The notes: generated from the letters alone by a model not told the origin. A stretch of DNA of 64,000 bases from Prevotella sp. (GCA_017619755.1 JAFZRU010000037.1:1-64000); one strand, 5' to 3'. Counted from the first letter of the stretch, positions 37,550 to 46,541 are shown. Made by a program: numbers and translations.

Positions 37550-37855
37550 TTACTTGGCAGGTTCATAATAATATGTAGTGGAAGGAGTGTAAATGCCCCA
37601 TGTGATACCAGCCAAGAAGCCATCCCAGAAAGTTTGCATTGTCCTAACACGGAAATGCTTGGTATCCTTGACGTGGTTCTCCGCCTTGTCCTGCGTCTTC
37701 TCCACCAATCCATAAATGAACTGTTGGTTTTTCACTTTTGCCACCTTCGTAGCGGGTGCAAACTCATCCATACCGACATTAATTTCTTGCACATAGCATG
37801 AATTTAGCATCATGGTAGCTCCAATGCACAAAGCACCAAAAAATAGTTTTTTCAT
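37550..37855 (-). CDS. Bor-like lipoprotein
   Basis: A 101-residue protein: signal peptide MKKLFFGALCIGATMMLNSC with a lipobox Cys at 20, then YVQEINVG. The C-terminal part FWDGFLAGITWGIYTPSTTYYY matches the FxxGLLGxITLGIYTP pattern of the Bor protein of phage lambda and its relatives (PF06291), which are outer-membrane lipoproteins linked to serum survival in E. coli. The role in Bacteroidota is unknown. The ATG at 37855 is chosen because it starts the signal peptide; the frame is open upstream. It lies between the dockerin and barrel genes. Confidence 0.75.
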   Translation of the reverse strand: MKKLFFGALCIGATMMLNSCYVQEINVGMDEFAPATKVAKVKNQQFIYGLVEKTQDKAENHVKDTKHFRVRTMQTFWDGFLAGITWGIYTPSTTYYYEPAK

Positions 37856-37944
37856 TGTTTTATAAAGTTTAATTAAACAAAATAAAAACTCCCCACCCCA
37901 CATGATCATCGTGAGTGGAGAGTAAGAGTTTATTAAATGGTTGG

Positions 37945-38319
37945 CTATTCTTCCTCCCAAATAAAAGTGTTTCCGCGTGCTGGACCGTCACCACCTCCAC
38001 CATAGCCAATATCTACATTGGTCTCAATGTTGAAAGCGTTGTATCCATTCAGGATGATGTCCACCAACAATGTGACATCAGCAACACTAATGACATGATC
38101 ACCATTGACATCGGTTGCAGGATTATCCAATCCACCTCCCGCAAGGATGATGTCCACCAAAACCGTTACATCGGCAATGGAAATAGTGCCATCACCATTA
38201 ACATCTCCTACGAGTGTAGCCTTGCTAATCTTCGTGCCACCTTTTTTTGTGTTGGCTTGAGCTACTTGCGGCAAGCAAAGCCAAGCCGATAGGAACAACA
38301 TAGAAAGTAATCTTACCAT
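37945..38319 (-). CDS. Small secreted protein with a dockerin type I module
   Basis: A 124-residue exported protein (signal peptide MVRLLSMLFLSAWLCLPQVAQA). The whole mature core is one dockerin-like module made of two calcium-binding repeats: GDVNGDGTISIADVTVLVDIIL and TDVNGDHVISVADVTLLVDIIL (about residues 38-58 and 69-90; each is a DxNxDxxI loop plus helix). A Gly-rich tail follows (GYGGGGDGPARG). No catalytic domain is attached, which is unusual for a dockerin. It may bind a cohesin-like partner or act as a surface calcium module. It is the first gene of a three-gene operon with the Bor-like lipoprotein and the barrel. Confidence 0.8.
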   Translation of the reverse strand: MVRLLSMLFLSAWLCLPQVAQANTKKGGTKISKATLVGDVNGDGTISIADVTVLVDIILAGGGLDNPATDVNGDHVISVADVTLLVDIILNGYNAFNIETNVDIGYGGGGDGPARGNTFIWEEE

Positions 38320-38444
38320 ATTCTTTCTCGAAATATAAATTAATAAAATACTATAAAGTTTTTTCTTGAAGCGAAATGAACTAAATAAATACTACCGCCA
38401 TCATGGTGAAGTACAAAAAATAGCCCAAAGTCACTAAACATCTG

Positions 38445-38476
38445 CAAAAATACACTTTTTTTTTGCTCCCTACAAC
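38445..38476 (-). promoter_or_regulatory. Probable promoter of the dockerin operon
   Basis: On the minus strand, TATTTTTG (38445-38452) fits the -7 box and GTTG (38473-38476) is an imperfect -33 box at 20 bases. It would give a leader of about 120 bases. Confidence 0.45.
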
Positions 38477-38690
38477 TTTTTTGCTAAAAACATCAAAAAA
38501 AATTTTAGTGGAGAATATTTACAGATAGAATATCCTTATTATCTTTCCCATATATGCAATGGAATTGGCAATGTTTCACTACTTTACATAAAAGCCCCAA
38601 CTTTTATGATCAAACATTCCTTGTTCTTTATACTGCCACTCCGCAAACCATAGGCAGCAAGCGATGAAACTGCATCATGGTGGTCTTGTA

Positions 38691-38718
38691 AAAAGGCCCC
38701 TCTTTCGAGGAGCCTTTT
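38691..38718 (-). terminator. Terminator of the glycogen operon
   Basis: AAAAGGCCCCTC (38691-38702) pairs with GAGGAGCCTTTT (38707-38718), with one mismatch and a four-base loop. On the minus strand a run of T follows the stem. It lies 15 bases behind the GH57 stop codon. Confidence 0.8.
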
Positions 38719-38732
38719 CATTGTCGTTTTTT

Positions 38733-40130
38733 TTATTCTTCTTTCGTTTCGGCTTTCTTGCGTCTCGTCGTCTTCTTCACGGGAGCATCCCCCTTGATTT
38801 TCTCCAATTTGGCCTTGAGTTTGTCCTCCTCTTTCTGCATCTTGTCGATTTTGGCTTGCAGCCTGATGATGGCCTTGTCCTTCTTCTCAATCTCGTCGCC
38901 TTGGTTGCGAATGGTGTTAAGCAGCGGCTCAAGTTCGTCGTTCTCGATGGAGAGCGGATAGAGGTTGTTGACCCTTGTGATGAAGTCGCCAAGGATGTTC
39001 ATATAGTTGGTGAAGGCGTCGAACGGTGTGCTATAGATACCCCTGTCAAGTCCCACGTTGGATGGTTTTGTGGTCATGAACCTGAAGTTGTTGGATGCCT
39101 GCAAGTAGTCCCAGTCCTGGTTGATTCTCGGATCGTCCACGATGCGCAACCTGTCGGCGACGCTGTACAGTTTGTTGAAAGCCTCCCTCTGCATGTTGTT
39201 TCCAAGCCAGCAGCTCACGTCGCGCTCCTCGTCCACCCATGAGAGTGTGTCAGGCACGTCGAGGTTGCCCACACTGTTCATCTTCAAGCATATTTCCGTT
39301 GGAGTGGAGAATGTAATTCCCCTCTGCTTGGCGCATGCCGGCAGTGCCTTCAGGAATTCGAGAATGTTGCTCGACAAAGGTTGTGCGATGCCAAGTGCGG
39401 AGAGTTCCATAAAGATGTTGATGACCTGCTCCTCCTCGGGGAAGTTGGCGATGCGGTCGATGTAGTTGTCGGCGAAGAGCGGATAACCCTCCCACTAGCT
39501 GTTGTTGAATCTGAGGGAGATGTCGTCGCTGAGTGTGACATCGCGAAGGAGGAGTTTGAGGTTGGGTGCGATGGCGCAGTTATACACATAGTGTGGTGAC
39601 TTCCATCCGAGCACGTGCTTTGCCCCTTCCGTGAGCATTCCCTTGAATCCCATGGCAGCCGCCTGTCCTCCTATGTCGTCGCTGTAGATGAGCGAAGAGT
39701 TTCTCAACACCTTGGGTTCTTGTCCGAAATATTCTTTCATCTTCACCATCTGCTTTTTGACATCCCTCTCGAAGGAAGCCTCGTTGGCAAGGGCGGACAA
39801 ACCGTGCGAGTAAGGTTCTGCGAGGAATTCCACACATCCTGTTTTAGCAAGTTCTTGTAGTTTTGCCAGTACTTGCGGTGCGTGCATTTCGAGTTGCTCG
39901 ATGCCCGTTCCAGAGAGGGAGAAAGCCACTTTGAAATAGTCTCCGTGCTGCTCAATCATCTCACCAATGGCGTTGAGAGCCGGCATGTATGACCGGTTGG
40001 CGATGTCGGTGATGGAGCGCTCATTCTCATAGTCATCGTAATAATAATGGTCTGTACCGATGTCGAAGAAGCGGTACCGCTTGAGATGTATGATTTGGTG
40101 AATCTCAAAATAAATGCAAATTGTTTTCAT
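38733..40130 (-). pseudogene. GH57 alpha-amylase/4-alpha-glucanotransferase-like gene with in-frame amber stop
   Basis: The reading frame of 466 codons encodes a GH57 protein of the Bacteroidota glycogen operon. It opens MKTICIYFEIHQIIHLKRYRFFD and goes on with SHGLSALANE and LRNSSLIYSDDIGG. At codon 212 a TAG (39495-39497) interrupts it between SLRFNNS and WEGYPLF. Behind the stop the same frame continues with IFMELSALGIAQPLSS, SWVDEERDVSCWLGN and a Lys-rich coiled tail, with no other damage. The two halves clearly belong together. It could be a recent nonsense mutation, a base error in the assembly, or readthrough; TAG ends several other genes here, so general recoding is unlikely. Confidence 0.85.
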
Positions 40131-40148
40131 TTTGATGTGTTTTTTTGG

Positions 40149-41414
40149 TTACTTGTTGAGTGTGCGGATGTAAAGTTCCTTGATCCAGCGCCCCACCTTT
40201 TCCCAGGTGATTTGATCCACCTCTTTCTTTCCTTCTTCCTGTAGGAATTTGAAGAGGCTTTCGTTGTGGCAGATGGAGTAGATGGCGTCGGCCAGAGCGT
40301 GAATGTCCCAATAGTCCACCTTGATGCAGTTGGTGAGAATTTCAGCGCATCCGCTTTGCCATGAGATGATGGAGGGTGTGCCGCATTGCATGGCTTCGAG
40401 GGGTGAGATGCCGAAGGGCTCGCTCACGGAAGGCATGACATAGACGTCGGAGTCTTTGAGGCATTCATACACCTGCTTCCCTCTCATGAATCCCGGGAAG
40501 TGGAATCTGTCAGCGATGCCTCTCTCTGCGGCGAGTTGTATCATGGCATTCATCATGTCACCCGATCCAGCCATGCAGAAACGCACGTTACGTGTTCTGT
40601 GCAGCACCATGTTGGCAGCCTCTACGAAATACTCGGGTCCTTTCTGCATGGTGATTCTTCCGAGGAAAGTGACCACTTTTTCTTTTCCGGTATGGTCGGG
40701 TCTTGGAATGTCCTGCAGTTCTTGCTTGAGAGGATAGACTGCGTTGTGGACAGTGAAGACCTTTCGTGGATCCTGATAGTAGTGGTTGATGACGGTTCTG
40801 CGTGTCAGCTCGGAAACACACATGATGCAGTCGGCGTTGTCCATGCCGTCCTTCTCGATGGAATAGACGGTGGGGTTCACCTTGCCTCGGCTTCTGTCGA
40901 AGTCGGTGGCGTGAACGTGAATGCACAGTGGTTTTCCACTGACGTTCTTGGCGTGTATGCCAGCAGGATAGGTGAGCCAGTCGTGTGCGTGTATGATGTC
41001 AAAGTCCTCTGTTCTTGCCACAACTCCCGCGATGACGGAGTAGTTGTTGATTTCCTCATGGAGGTTGGAGGGATAACCCCCGGCAAATTCCATGCATCCG
41101 AGGTCGTTGACATGCATATAGTTGAAGTCGGCGTAGATGTTGTCTCGCAGTCTGTAGTAGTATTCTGGCGGCATGATGTTGCCTATGCGTTCTTTCACAT
41201 AGTCGTAGTTGACATCGCGGTAGGCGATGGGTACGGCGCACATTCCCACGATTTTGCAAGCCGATGTGTCTTCGTCTCCAAACGGTTTGGGCAGACATAG
41301 AGTGATGTCGATGTCACCCTGTGCATGCAACCCCTCGGAGATACCATAATTGGCGGTGGCGAGTCCACCAAACACGTGAGGAGGATACTCCCATCCAAAC
41401 ATTAAAACTTTCAT
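40149..41414 (-). CDS. Glycosyltransferase family 4, probable glycogen synthase of the operon
   Basis: A 421-residue GT-B glycosyltransferase starting MKVLMFGWEYPPHVFGGLATA, the opening of glycogen/starch-synthase-like GT4/GT5 enzymes. It has HAHDWLTYPAGI, CIHVHATDFDRS, the donor-site block FLGRITMQKGPEYFVEAA and MPSVSEPFGISPLEAMQCG (E-x7-E). It stands between the debranching enzyme gene (14 bases upstream) and the GH57 gene (18 bases downstream), a gene order conserved in Bacteroidales and tied to glycogen storage. It probably extends alpha-1,4-glucan with UDP- or ADP-glucose. Confidence 0.85.
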   Translation of the reverse strand: MKVLMFGWEYPPHVFGGLATANYGISEGLHAQGDIDITLCLPKPFGDEDTSACKIVGMCAVPIAYRDVNYDYVKERIGNIMPPEYYYRLRDNIYADFNYMHVNDLGCMEFAGGYPSNLHEEINNYSVIAGVVARTEDFDIIHAHDWLTYPAGIHAKNVSGKPLCIHVHATDFDRSRGKVNPTVYSIEKDGMDNADCIMCVSELTRRTVINHYYQDPRKVFTVHNAVYPLKQELQDIPRPDHTGKEKVVTFLGRITMQKGPEYFVEAANMVLHRTRNVRFCMAGSGDMMNAMIQLAAERGIADRFHFPGFMRGKQVYECLKDSDVYVMPSVSEPFGISPLEAMQCGTPSIISWQSGCAEILTNCIKVDYWDIHALADAIYSICHNESLFKFLQEEGKKEVDQITWEKVGRWIKELYIRTLNK

Positions 41415-41428
41415 ATTTCGTGTCCTCC

Positions 41429-43378
41429 TTATTTATTATATTTGTACGATTCGAGCATGTTGAGCGAGCGTAGGATTTCCGCGACGTTCATGGCGAACGA
41501 CATGGCTCCTCTTCCGAGGAATGGCGGATTTCCGTCGAAGAGTTCGCTGATGGTGCCGAGGCAGTGGTAGTCCATCTCCTCCTCATATCCCACCATCTGC
41601 CTCTCAATGAAGCTGAGGCGTGTGCGCTTGTACAGCTTGAGGCAGGCCTCCATGTAGAATCCCCCAAGCCACGGCCATGCGGTGCCCTGGTGGTATGCAT
41701 AGTCTCTCTGTGTTTGCGGCCCTACGTACATAGGGTTGTATCCTCCGCTCTTGGGCGATAGCGACCGAAGTCCCTTTGGTGTGAGCAGTTCCCTGGTGCA
41801 TACGTCGAGCACGCTCTTCTTCTGCTCCTGCGAGAGTGGTGAATAGTCAAAAGCCACGGCGAAGACCATATTGGGTCTGACGCTCCAGTCCATCATGTTT
41901 CCATCCACGTAGTCGAAGAGGTATCCATACTCGTTGAGGAATGTAGCCACGAAAGACTGTTTGCATTTCTCTGCTCTTTCCTCCAGTTCAGCAGCCCGCT
42001 CGTTGTTTCCATTTTCCGTTGCGAGAAGTGCAGCAAAGCGAAGTGCGTTGTACCACAGTGCGTTGAACTCCACAATGTATCCTGTTCTTGGCACCACGGG
42101 TCTTCCATTGGCAGTTGAGTTCATCCAAGTGACGGCTTTGTCCCGTCCCTCTGTGTGCAGCAGTCCGTTGTCCTCGAGTGTGAGGTTGGGATGCCCGTCC
42201 TTGATGATGTAGTCGATGATGTCGTCAACCAGTTTGCCATACATCTTGCGGCATTTTTCCCTTCCACATTCCTTGGCATACTGTTGTACGGCCCAAATGG
42301 CCCACAAGGGCACGTCGGGCTGCTCCATCTCATAGATTTGGCCTTTGATGTCCTTTCCCTCCATGAATGCCCTTAACTCTCTCTCGGCGGTATGCATGAC
42401 AAATTCGAAATAGTCCTGCTCCTCAATGGCGAGTGTAAGTCCCGGAAGGGAGATGAAAGTGTCTCTTGCCCGGCACTTGAACCAAGGGTATCCGGCAAGC
42501 AGGTATCTTTCATCGTTGGGCATTCTTTTGTGGAACTGGTGTGCAGCGTTGACGAGGCAATGGAAGAAATTGTCTCTTGGGTTGCGCTCCTCCACCTCTT
42601 CTTGGAAGAGTTTCTTGAGCGTGGTGGACCGGATTTTCGATGTAGAAGCAGAGAAGACGATGCTCTCTCCTTTTTTGATGTCCATCTCGAAATATCCCGG
42701 CACATAGAGGTCTTCATTGGAAGCATATCCACGCTCTTGTTCCTTTGGATATTCAATGCCCCTGTACCAGTCGGGTTGGAAGATGAATTCGTTTTTCTTG
42801 CTGAACTGCATGTAAAGGTCTGGATATCCCGCATACATGCAAGTTTTGATGCCGTTGTCCACTTTGGTGTAGTCGCGGCTTGCGGTGTAGTTCTCGTGAG
42901 TGAACGCCCTCACACTTCTGAAGGCCAGGAAAGGCCTGAAGCGAAGAATGGTGGCGGAGTGTGCGTCGTCGAGTGTGTAGCGTATGAGTATTCTGTCCTC
43001 ATAATGCTGGAAGACGACTTCTTTTCTCAGCACGACGCCTCCCACCCTGTAGATGGTGGTAGGCACCTTGTCGCAGTCGAACTGCTTGATGTACTTGTGA
43101 CCCTTTGGGCTGTAGTTGTTGCCCTGATACTTGTGGAGGCCGAGGTTGAACTCCGCTCCATGCTGCACGACTGTGACATCAAGAGATGAAAGTAGCACGT
43201 GGTTCTCATCATCCATCTCTGGTATGGGTACGACGAGCAGCCCATGGTACTTCCTTGTGTTACAATCGACGATGGTGGAGCAGGAGTAAGCGCCGGAACG
43301 GTTGGTTCTCAACAGTTCCCTTGGCAGCGACTCCTCCAGGTTGGTCATCAGCGCCTTTTCTAATCGTAGATAACTCAT
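41429..43378 (-). CDS. Glycogen debranching enzyme (amylo-alpha-1,6-glucosidase)
   Basis: A 649-residue enzyme. The N-terminal beta domain (about 1-260; RTNRSGAYSCSTIVDCNTRKYHGLL) and the C-terminal (alpha/alpha)6 barrel are those of the GDE family. The barrel shows DTFISLPGLTLA, EDNGLLHTEGRDKAVTWMNS and QGTAWPWLGGFYMEA. It hydrolyses alpha-1,6 branches of glycogen in the cytoplasm; no signal peptide is seen. It is the first gene of the glycogen operon with GT4 and GH57 and has a perfect promoter at 43462-43492. A short GGGGT/ACCCC hairpin lies in the 75-base leader. Confidence 0.92.
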   Translation of the reverse strand: MSYLRLEKALMTNLEESLPRELLRTNRSGAYSCSTIVDCNTRKYHGLLVVPIPEMDDENHVLLSSLDVTVVQHGAEFNLGLHKYQGNNYSPKGHKYIKQFDCDKVPTTIYRVGGVVLRKEVVFQHYEDRILIRYTLDDAHSATILRFRPFLAFRSVRAFTHENYTASRDYTKVDNGIKTCMYAGYPDLYMQFSKKNEFIFQPDWYRGIEYPKEQERGYASNEDLYVPGYFEMDIKKGESIVFSASTSKIRSTTLKKLFQEEVEERNPRDNFFHCLVNAAHQFHKRMPNDERYLLAGYPWFKCRARDTFISLPGLTLAIEEQDYFEFVMHTAERELRAFMEGKDIKGQIYEMEQPDVPLWAIWAVQQYAKECGREKCRKMYGKLVDDIIDYIIKDGHPNLTLEDNGLLHTEGRDKAVTWMNSTANGRPVVPRTGYIVEFNALWYNALRFAALLATENGNNERAAELEERAEKCKQSFVATFLNEYGYLFDYVDGNMMDWSVRPNMVFAVAFDYSPLSQEQKKSVLDVCTRELLTPKGLRSLSPKSGGYNPMYVGPQTQRDYAYHQGTAWPWLGGFYMEACLKLYKRTRLSFIERQMVGYEEEMDYHCLGTISELFDGNPPFLGRGAMSFAMNVAEILRSLNMLESYKYNK

Positions 43379-43461
43379 AGTTGTTCTATTAAGGTTTTAA
43401 AACGTATCAGATTTGTCACTCAGCATTTGGGGTAGTTTCACCACCCCTTGCTAAATTTGTT

Positions 43462-43492
43462 CAAAGGTAGCAATATTTGTCAAACTTTCAAA
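43462..43492 (-). promoter_or_regulatory. Promoter of the glycogen operon
   Basis: On the minus strand, TTTG (43489-43492) and TACCTTTG (43462-43469) are 19 bases apart, a full match to the consensus. Confidence 0.75.
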
Positions 43493-43593
43493 ATTATCTT
43501 GGCTTTTTTTTCACAAAAGTGCTGTTTTTGTGTAGCCGTGTACACATTTTGTCAAGTTTTCTTATCTGTTGGATGAAAATGATTTCTCCGTAT

Positions 43594-44526
43594 TTATGAT
43601 GGGATGATGAAGTTGAGTACCTCCTGCTCTACACTGACCTTGAAAGCTCCCACGGGTGTTTTCATAATTCTTCCATCCACTCCGACGAGAGCTCTTTCTG
43701 CCTTTTCCACCATCACCTCCTTCGTGCGGTATGGATGCACGCTTCGATGGTTAAGAATTTTTCCACTATACAAGAGATAGAGCCCCTCGATGAGTTGTGT
43801 CATTTCCGGGTGATGCACCACAGAGACGTCGAGCAGCCCGTTGTATGGCACGGCACTGGGTGTGAAGCCATATCCTTGTGCATTGCCAATGCATACGGTC
43901 ATCACCTTTCTGTCAATGATTTCGGTGTCGATGCGCAGTTTCATCTTGTATTCCAATCGTTGGAAAATCATGAGCAAGGATGACGGAATAAAAGCGAGTT
44001 TCCTCCATCCGAAAGGTCCGCTGGCCATCCTCCTTTTCTTGATGACGGAAGCCACGAGGCCGATTGACAGGCAGTTGAGAAAATACCTATGGCATTTCTC
44101 ATTTTTCTCATTGGTGTATCTAATGCACCCCAGGTCGATGGGCCTCACCCGTTTGTTGAGGAGCATGTCGACACAAGCCTCGATGTCGTTGTCCTTGATG
44201 CCCCAGAAATGCGCGAAGTCGTTCATCAATCCGTTGGGAATGACTCCGAGAGCGATGCCTTCCCTGACCTCCTTCGGTGTTTGCATGAGGCAGTTGGCGG
44301 CCTCGTTGAGAGCCGAGTCTCCTCCCACGATGACCAATGTCTTGTATCCATTGGTCACCATCATTCTTACGAGTCTCTCCACGCTGCTGGAGTTCTCACT
44401 TTGCACATGGTCGTAGTCGATGCCTTTCTCCTTCAGGCATTTCTCCACCTTCTCCCATTTGGCATGGGGTCTTAAAGCTCCGCTTCGAGGGCAGAAGATG
44501 ACGCCCCACTTGTTGTTTTCGGCCAT
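43594..44526 (-). CDS. Diacylglycerol-kinase-family lipid kinase
   Basis: A 310-residue cytoplasmic kinase of the DAGK catalytic family (YegS/BmrU type), which phosphorylates a lipid alcohol with ATP. The nucleotide-binding motif is IVGGDSALNEAANCL (about 65-79), with S in place of the more common G in GGDGT. GVIPNGLMNDFAHFWG replaces the usual IPxGTGNDFAR; both variants are known to me from Bacteroidales homologues. The C-terminal beta domain ends VGVDGRIMKTPVGAFKV. The ATG at 44526 (MAENNKWG) is used; the frame is open far upstream into miaA. The lipid substrate is not known. It follows miaA by 41 bases. Confidence 0.85.
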   Translation of the reverse strand: MAENNKWGVIFCPRSGALRPHAKWEKVEKCLKEKGIDYDHVQSENSSSVERLVRMMVTNGYKTLVIVGGDSALNEAANCLMQTPKEVREGIALGVIPNGLMNDFAHFWGIKDNDIEACVDMLLNKRVRPIDLGCIRYTNEKNEKCHRYFLNCLSIGLVASVIKKRRMASGPFGWRKLAFIPSSLLMIFQRLEYKMKLRIDTEIIDRKVMTVCIGNAQGYGFTPSAVPYNGLLDVSVVHHPEMTQLIEGLYLLYSGKILNHRSVHPYRTKEVMVEKAERALVGVDGRIMKTPVGAFKVSVEQEVLNFIIPS

Positions 44527-44540
44527 TGTCTTTGTTTTTA

Positions 44541-44558
44541 TATAGTGGCTATAGTGAT
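44541..44558. repeat. Two 9-base units between miaA and the lipid kinase
   Basis: TATAGTGGC and TATAGTGAT stand in tandem, followed by a third decayed copy (TATCGGG). On the other strand they read close to the CTATAGCCA unit found at 26461. Confidence 0.45.
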
Positions 44559-44567
44559 TATCGGGTC

Positions 44568-45509
44568 TTATGTTGTTTCTGTTCTTTCCAAATTGTCTTT
44601 GTCCAGTTGCTTGATGAGTTCCACTTTTTGTGACAGAGGCAGGGATGCATCCATCCAGTGAATGGTTACTCCTCTTCTTTCCATTCCCCTGAACCACGTC
44701 ATCTGTCTTTTGGCAAACTGGTGGATGGCAATTTCGAGTTGTGAGAACATCTCCTTGTAAGAGATTTTTCCTATGACGTGCTCGGTGACATATTTGTACT
44801 CCAAGCCATAATAGATGAGGTTTTCAGGTGGTATGCCGCTGTCGAGCAGCCCCCTCACCTCTTCTATCATTCCCTCTTCGAGGCGCTGTTTGAGCCGTAG
44901 CGTGATGCGCCTCCTTCTCTCCTCCCTGTCGATGTCCACCCCGATGACACAGGAGCGGATGGAAGGGAAGGACCTGTCTGGCACGGGGTTTTTCAGGTAA
45001 TACTCCTCAATCTCTATGGCCCTGATGGCTCTTTGGGCCGTGTCCACGTCAGTGCGGTTGTGCATGATGGCACCGTTCTTCTTTTTCAGTGATTCGAGGA
45101 TGGTGGTGAGTTCTTCAAGTGTCTTTCCCTCAAGTTGCCTGCGTAATGTGTCGTTTTGCGGAACGGGTGAAAGCCTGTATCCCCTGAGCACTGCTTCAAG
45201 GTATAGTCCAGTTCCTCCGCATAGCACCACCCTCTTTCCCCTTTTGGTGATGTCACTGTATGCATCGAGGAAATCCCTCTGGTATTCATAAACGTTGTAT
45301 CTGGTTCCCGGTTCGCAGATGTCAACGAGGTGGCATGGCACCCTCTCTCCTCCTACGATGTAGTCTTCAAGATCCTTTCCCGTTCCGATGTCCATTCTCC
45401 GGTACACTTGCCTACTGTCGGCGCTGATGATTTCGGCGTCGATATCCTTGGCAAGAGCCGCAGCAAGTTGTGTCTTGCCACTGGCCGTGGGCCCGAGTAT
45501 GGTAATCAT
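44568..45509 (-). CDS. miaA: tRNA dimethylallyltransferase
   Basis: Adds a dimethylallyl group to N6 of A37 in tRNAs that read codons starting with U. The 313-residue protein starts MITILGPTASGKTQLAAALA with the P-loop at about 7-14, followed by ISADSRQVYRRMDIGTGK, CGGTGLYLEAVLRGY and QLEIAIHQFAKRQMTWFRG, all typical. I use the ATG at 45509; a GTG two codons earlier is also in frame. It has its own promoter at 45572-45603 and probably shares a transcript with the lipid kinase. Confidence 0.97.
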   Translation of the reverse strand: MITILGPTASGKTQLAAALAKDIDAEIISADSRQVYRRMDIGTGKDLEDYIVGGERVPCHLVDICEPGTRYNVYEYQRDFLDAYSDITKRGKRVVLCGGTGLYLEAVLRGYRLSPVPQNDTLRRQLEGKTLEELTTILESLKKKNGAIMHNRTDVDTAQRAIRAIEIEEYYLKNPVPDRSFPSIRSCVIGVDIDREERRRRITLRLKQRLEEGMIEEVRGLLDSGIPPENLIYYGLEYKYVTEHVIGKISYKEMFSQLEIAIHQFAKRQMTWFRGMERRGVTIHWMDASLPLSQKVELIKQLDKDNLERTETT

Positions 45510-45571
45510 GCGCACTACGTTTTTCTTGTTCTATTTTTAGGCCAAGATGGGACAACTTCGCCGTGCAGCGG

Positions 45572-45603
45572 CAAAGTTACGTAAAAATATCGACACGTGC
45601 AAA
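45572..45603 (-). promoter_or_regulatory. Promoter of miaA
   Basis: On the minus strand, TTTG (45600-45603) and TAACTTTG (45572-45579) are 20 bases apart, a full match. The start codon is about 62 bases downstream. Confidence 0.75.
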
Positions 45604-45611
45604 TTGTGGGT

Positions 45612-45639
45612 ATGAAAAATGGCCTTTGCCACTTTTCAT
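45612..45639 (-). terminator. Terminator of the glycan cluster
   Basis: ATGAAAAATGGC (45612-45623) pairs with GCCACTTTTCAT (45628-45639) with one wobble position. On the minus strand the right side gives GGCC then TTTTT. It separates the substrate-binding-like gene from the miaA promoter. Confidence 0.7.
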
Positions 45640-45664
45640 CCCCATGACACGAGCGTTCCTTTTT

Positions 45665-46528
45665 TCAATCTACCTGTCTTTGACATTCGTTGCATCGTGC
45701 CACCATCTGCCGCCCCTCTGTAGAAGTGATGAAATCTACCAGTTTGGCAACATTGGGATTTTTGTTTTCCCTGTCAAACATCAAGAAAACATCGAAAAGG
45801 AATGGATAATGCTGCGAGCTGACAGTTTCCCCCTCCACCTTGAGCATCCTTGTGCATTTGTTGGCATACATTTTGGCATAAAAGGACCAATATGCATAGC
45901 AAAGACCACCCTCGTCAAGAGCCACTTTGTCGATGATTCCCGGCATGGTATGCACTTCAGAGTGGTTGGAGTCTATTTTGTTTCCTCTCACCACCTGCTC
46001 GAAAGCACTTTGACTTCCGTTCCCATGTTCGAGTTGGTAGGTGTGCACCTCCATATCGGGGCCCTGCAACTCCCTCCAGTTGCTCACCCTTCCTTGATAG
46101 GCGTCCTTCACTTGTTCTACGGTCAAATCCTCCACTGTGTTGGCTTTGTTGACGAGGAAGGCTAACGGCTCCTTGCAGAAAGGCACGAACTCCAGTTTTC
46201 TGTTGGAAAGCTGTAGGTCTTTCATTTGTTCGTCGCTTGGTATGGTGGAGCAAAGCAGGTCAATAGTTCCCTCTGCCAACGCCTTAAATCCCACAAGTGT
46301 GGCCACCTTGTCGAGCGTCACCCGCTCAGTGAAGCATTGGGGGTCGAAGATGTTTTGCAGGATGCCGGCAAACAAGGGGAAGAACGCACTTGTGGCATGG
46401 ATTTTCAACGAGGGGTCTGCCATCTTGAATGTCGTGGGACACTTCACCAAGAGGTTGTTTTCCCTGAAGGGTACATAACGTGGTGTTTCGATTTTCAAAA
46501 CCGTTTTCTCCAATTGTTTTTCCATCAT
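45665..46528 (-). CDS. PstS-like substrate-binding domain protein without signal peptide
   Basis: A 287-residue protein with the fold pattern of phosphate-type substrate-binding proteins: LKIHATSAFFPLFAGILQNI near the start, GFKALAEGTIDLLCSTIPSDEQ, LAFLVNKANTVEDLTVEQVKDAYQG (typical 'NPV.NLT..Q...IF.G' block), NWRELQG and GNGSQSAFEQVV. Unlike true periplasmic proteins it begins MMEKQLEKTVLKIETPRYV with no signal peptide or lipobox. It may be a cytoplasmic sensor or have lost its leader. It is the last gene of the run that starts with GT2, 13 bases after the flippase gene. The ligand is unknown. Confidence 0.7.
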   Translation of the reverse strand: MMEKQLEKTVLKIETPRYVPFRENNLLVKCPTTFKMADPSLKIHATSAFFPLFAGILQNIFDPQCFTERVTLDKVATLVGFKALAEGTIDLLCSTIPSDEQMKDLQLSNRKLEFVPFCKEPLAFLVNKANTVEDLTVEQVKDAYQGRVSNWRELQGPDMEVHTYQLEHGNGSQSAFEQVVRGNKIDSNHSEVHTMPGIIDKVALDEGGLCYAYWSFYAKMYANKCTRMLKVEGETVSSQHYPFLFDVFLMFDRENKNPNVAKLVDFITSTEGRQMVARCNECQRQVD

Positions 46529-46541
46529 TCTCAATTATTTA

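Larger units (their letters stand above)
38320..38732. other. AT-rich intergenic stretch, divergent from nothing visible
   Basis: This 413-base gap holds no gene. It is clearly richer in A and T than the surroundings, with long T and A runs at about 38455-38515. It contains the probable promoter of the dockerin operon (38445-38476) and, at the right end, the terminator of the glycogen operon (38691-38718). Nothing else was recognised between about 38520 and 38690. Confidence 0.6.

Noticed and set aside
39495..39497. TAG as a recoded sense codon in the GH57 gene
   Set aside because: Several intact genes of the window (the WecA-type gene, second acyl-CoA ligase, GH78, GH28, epimerase) end with TAG, so a general reassignment does not fit.
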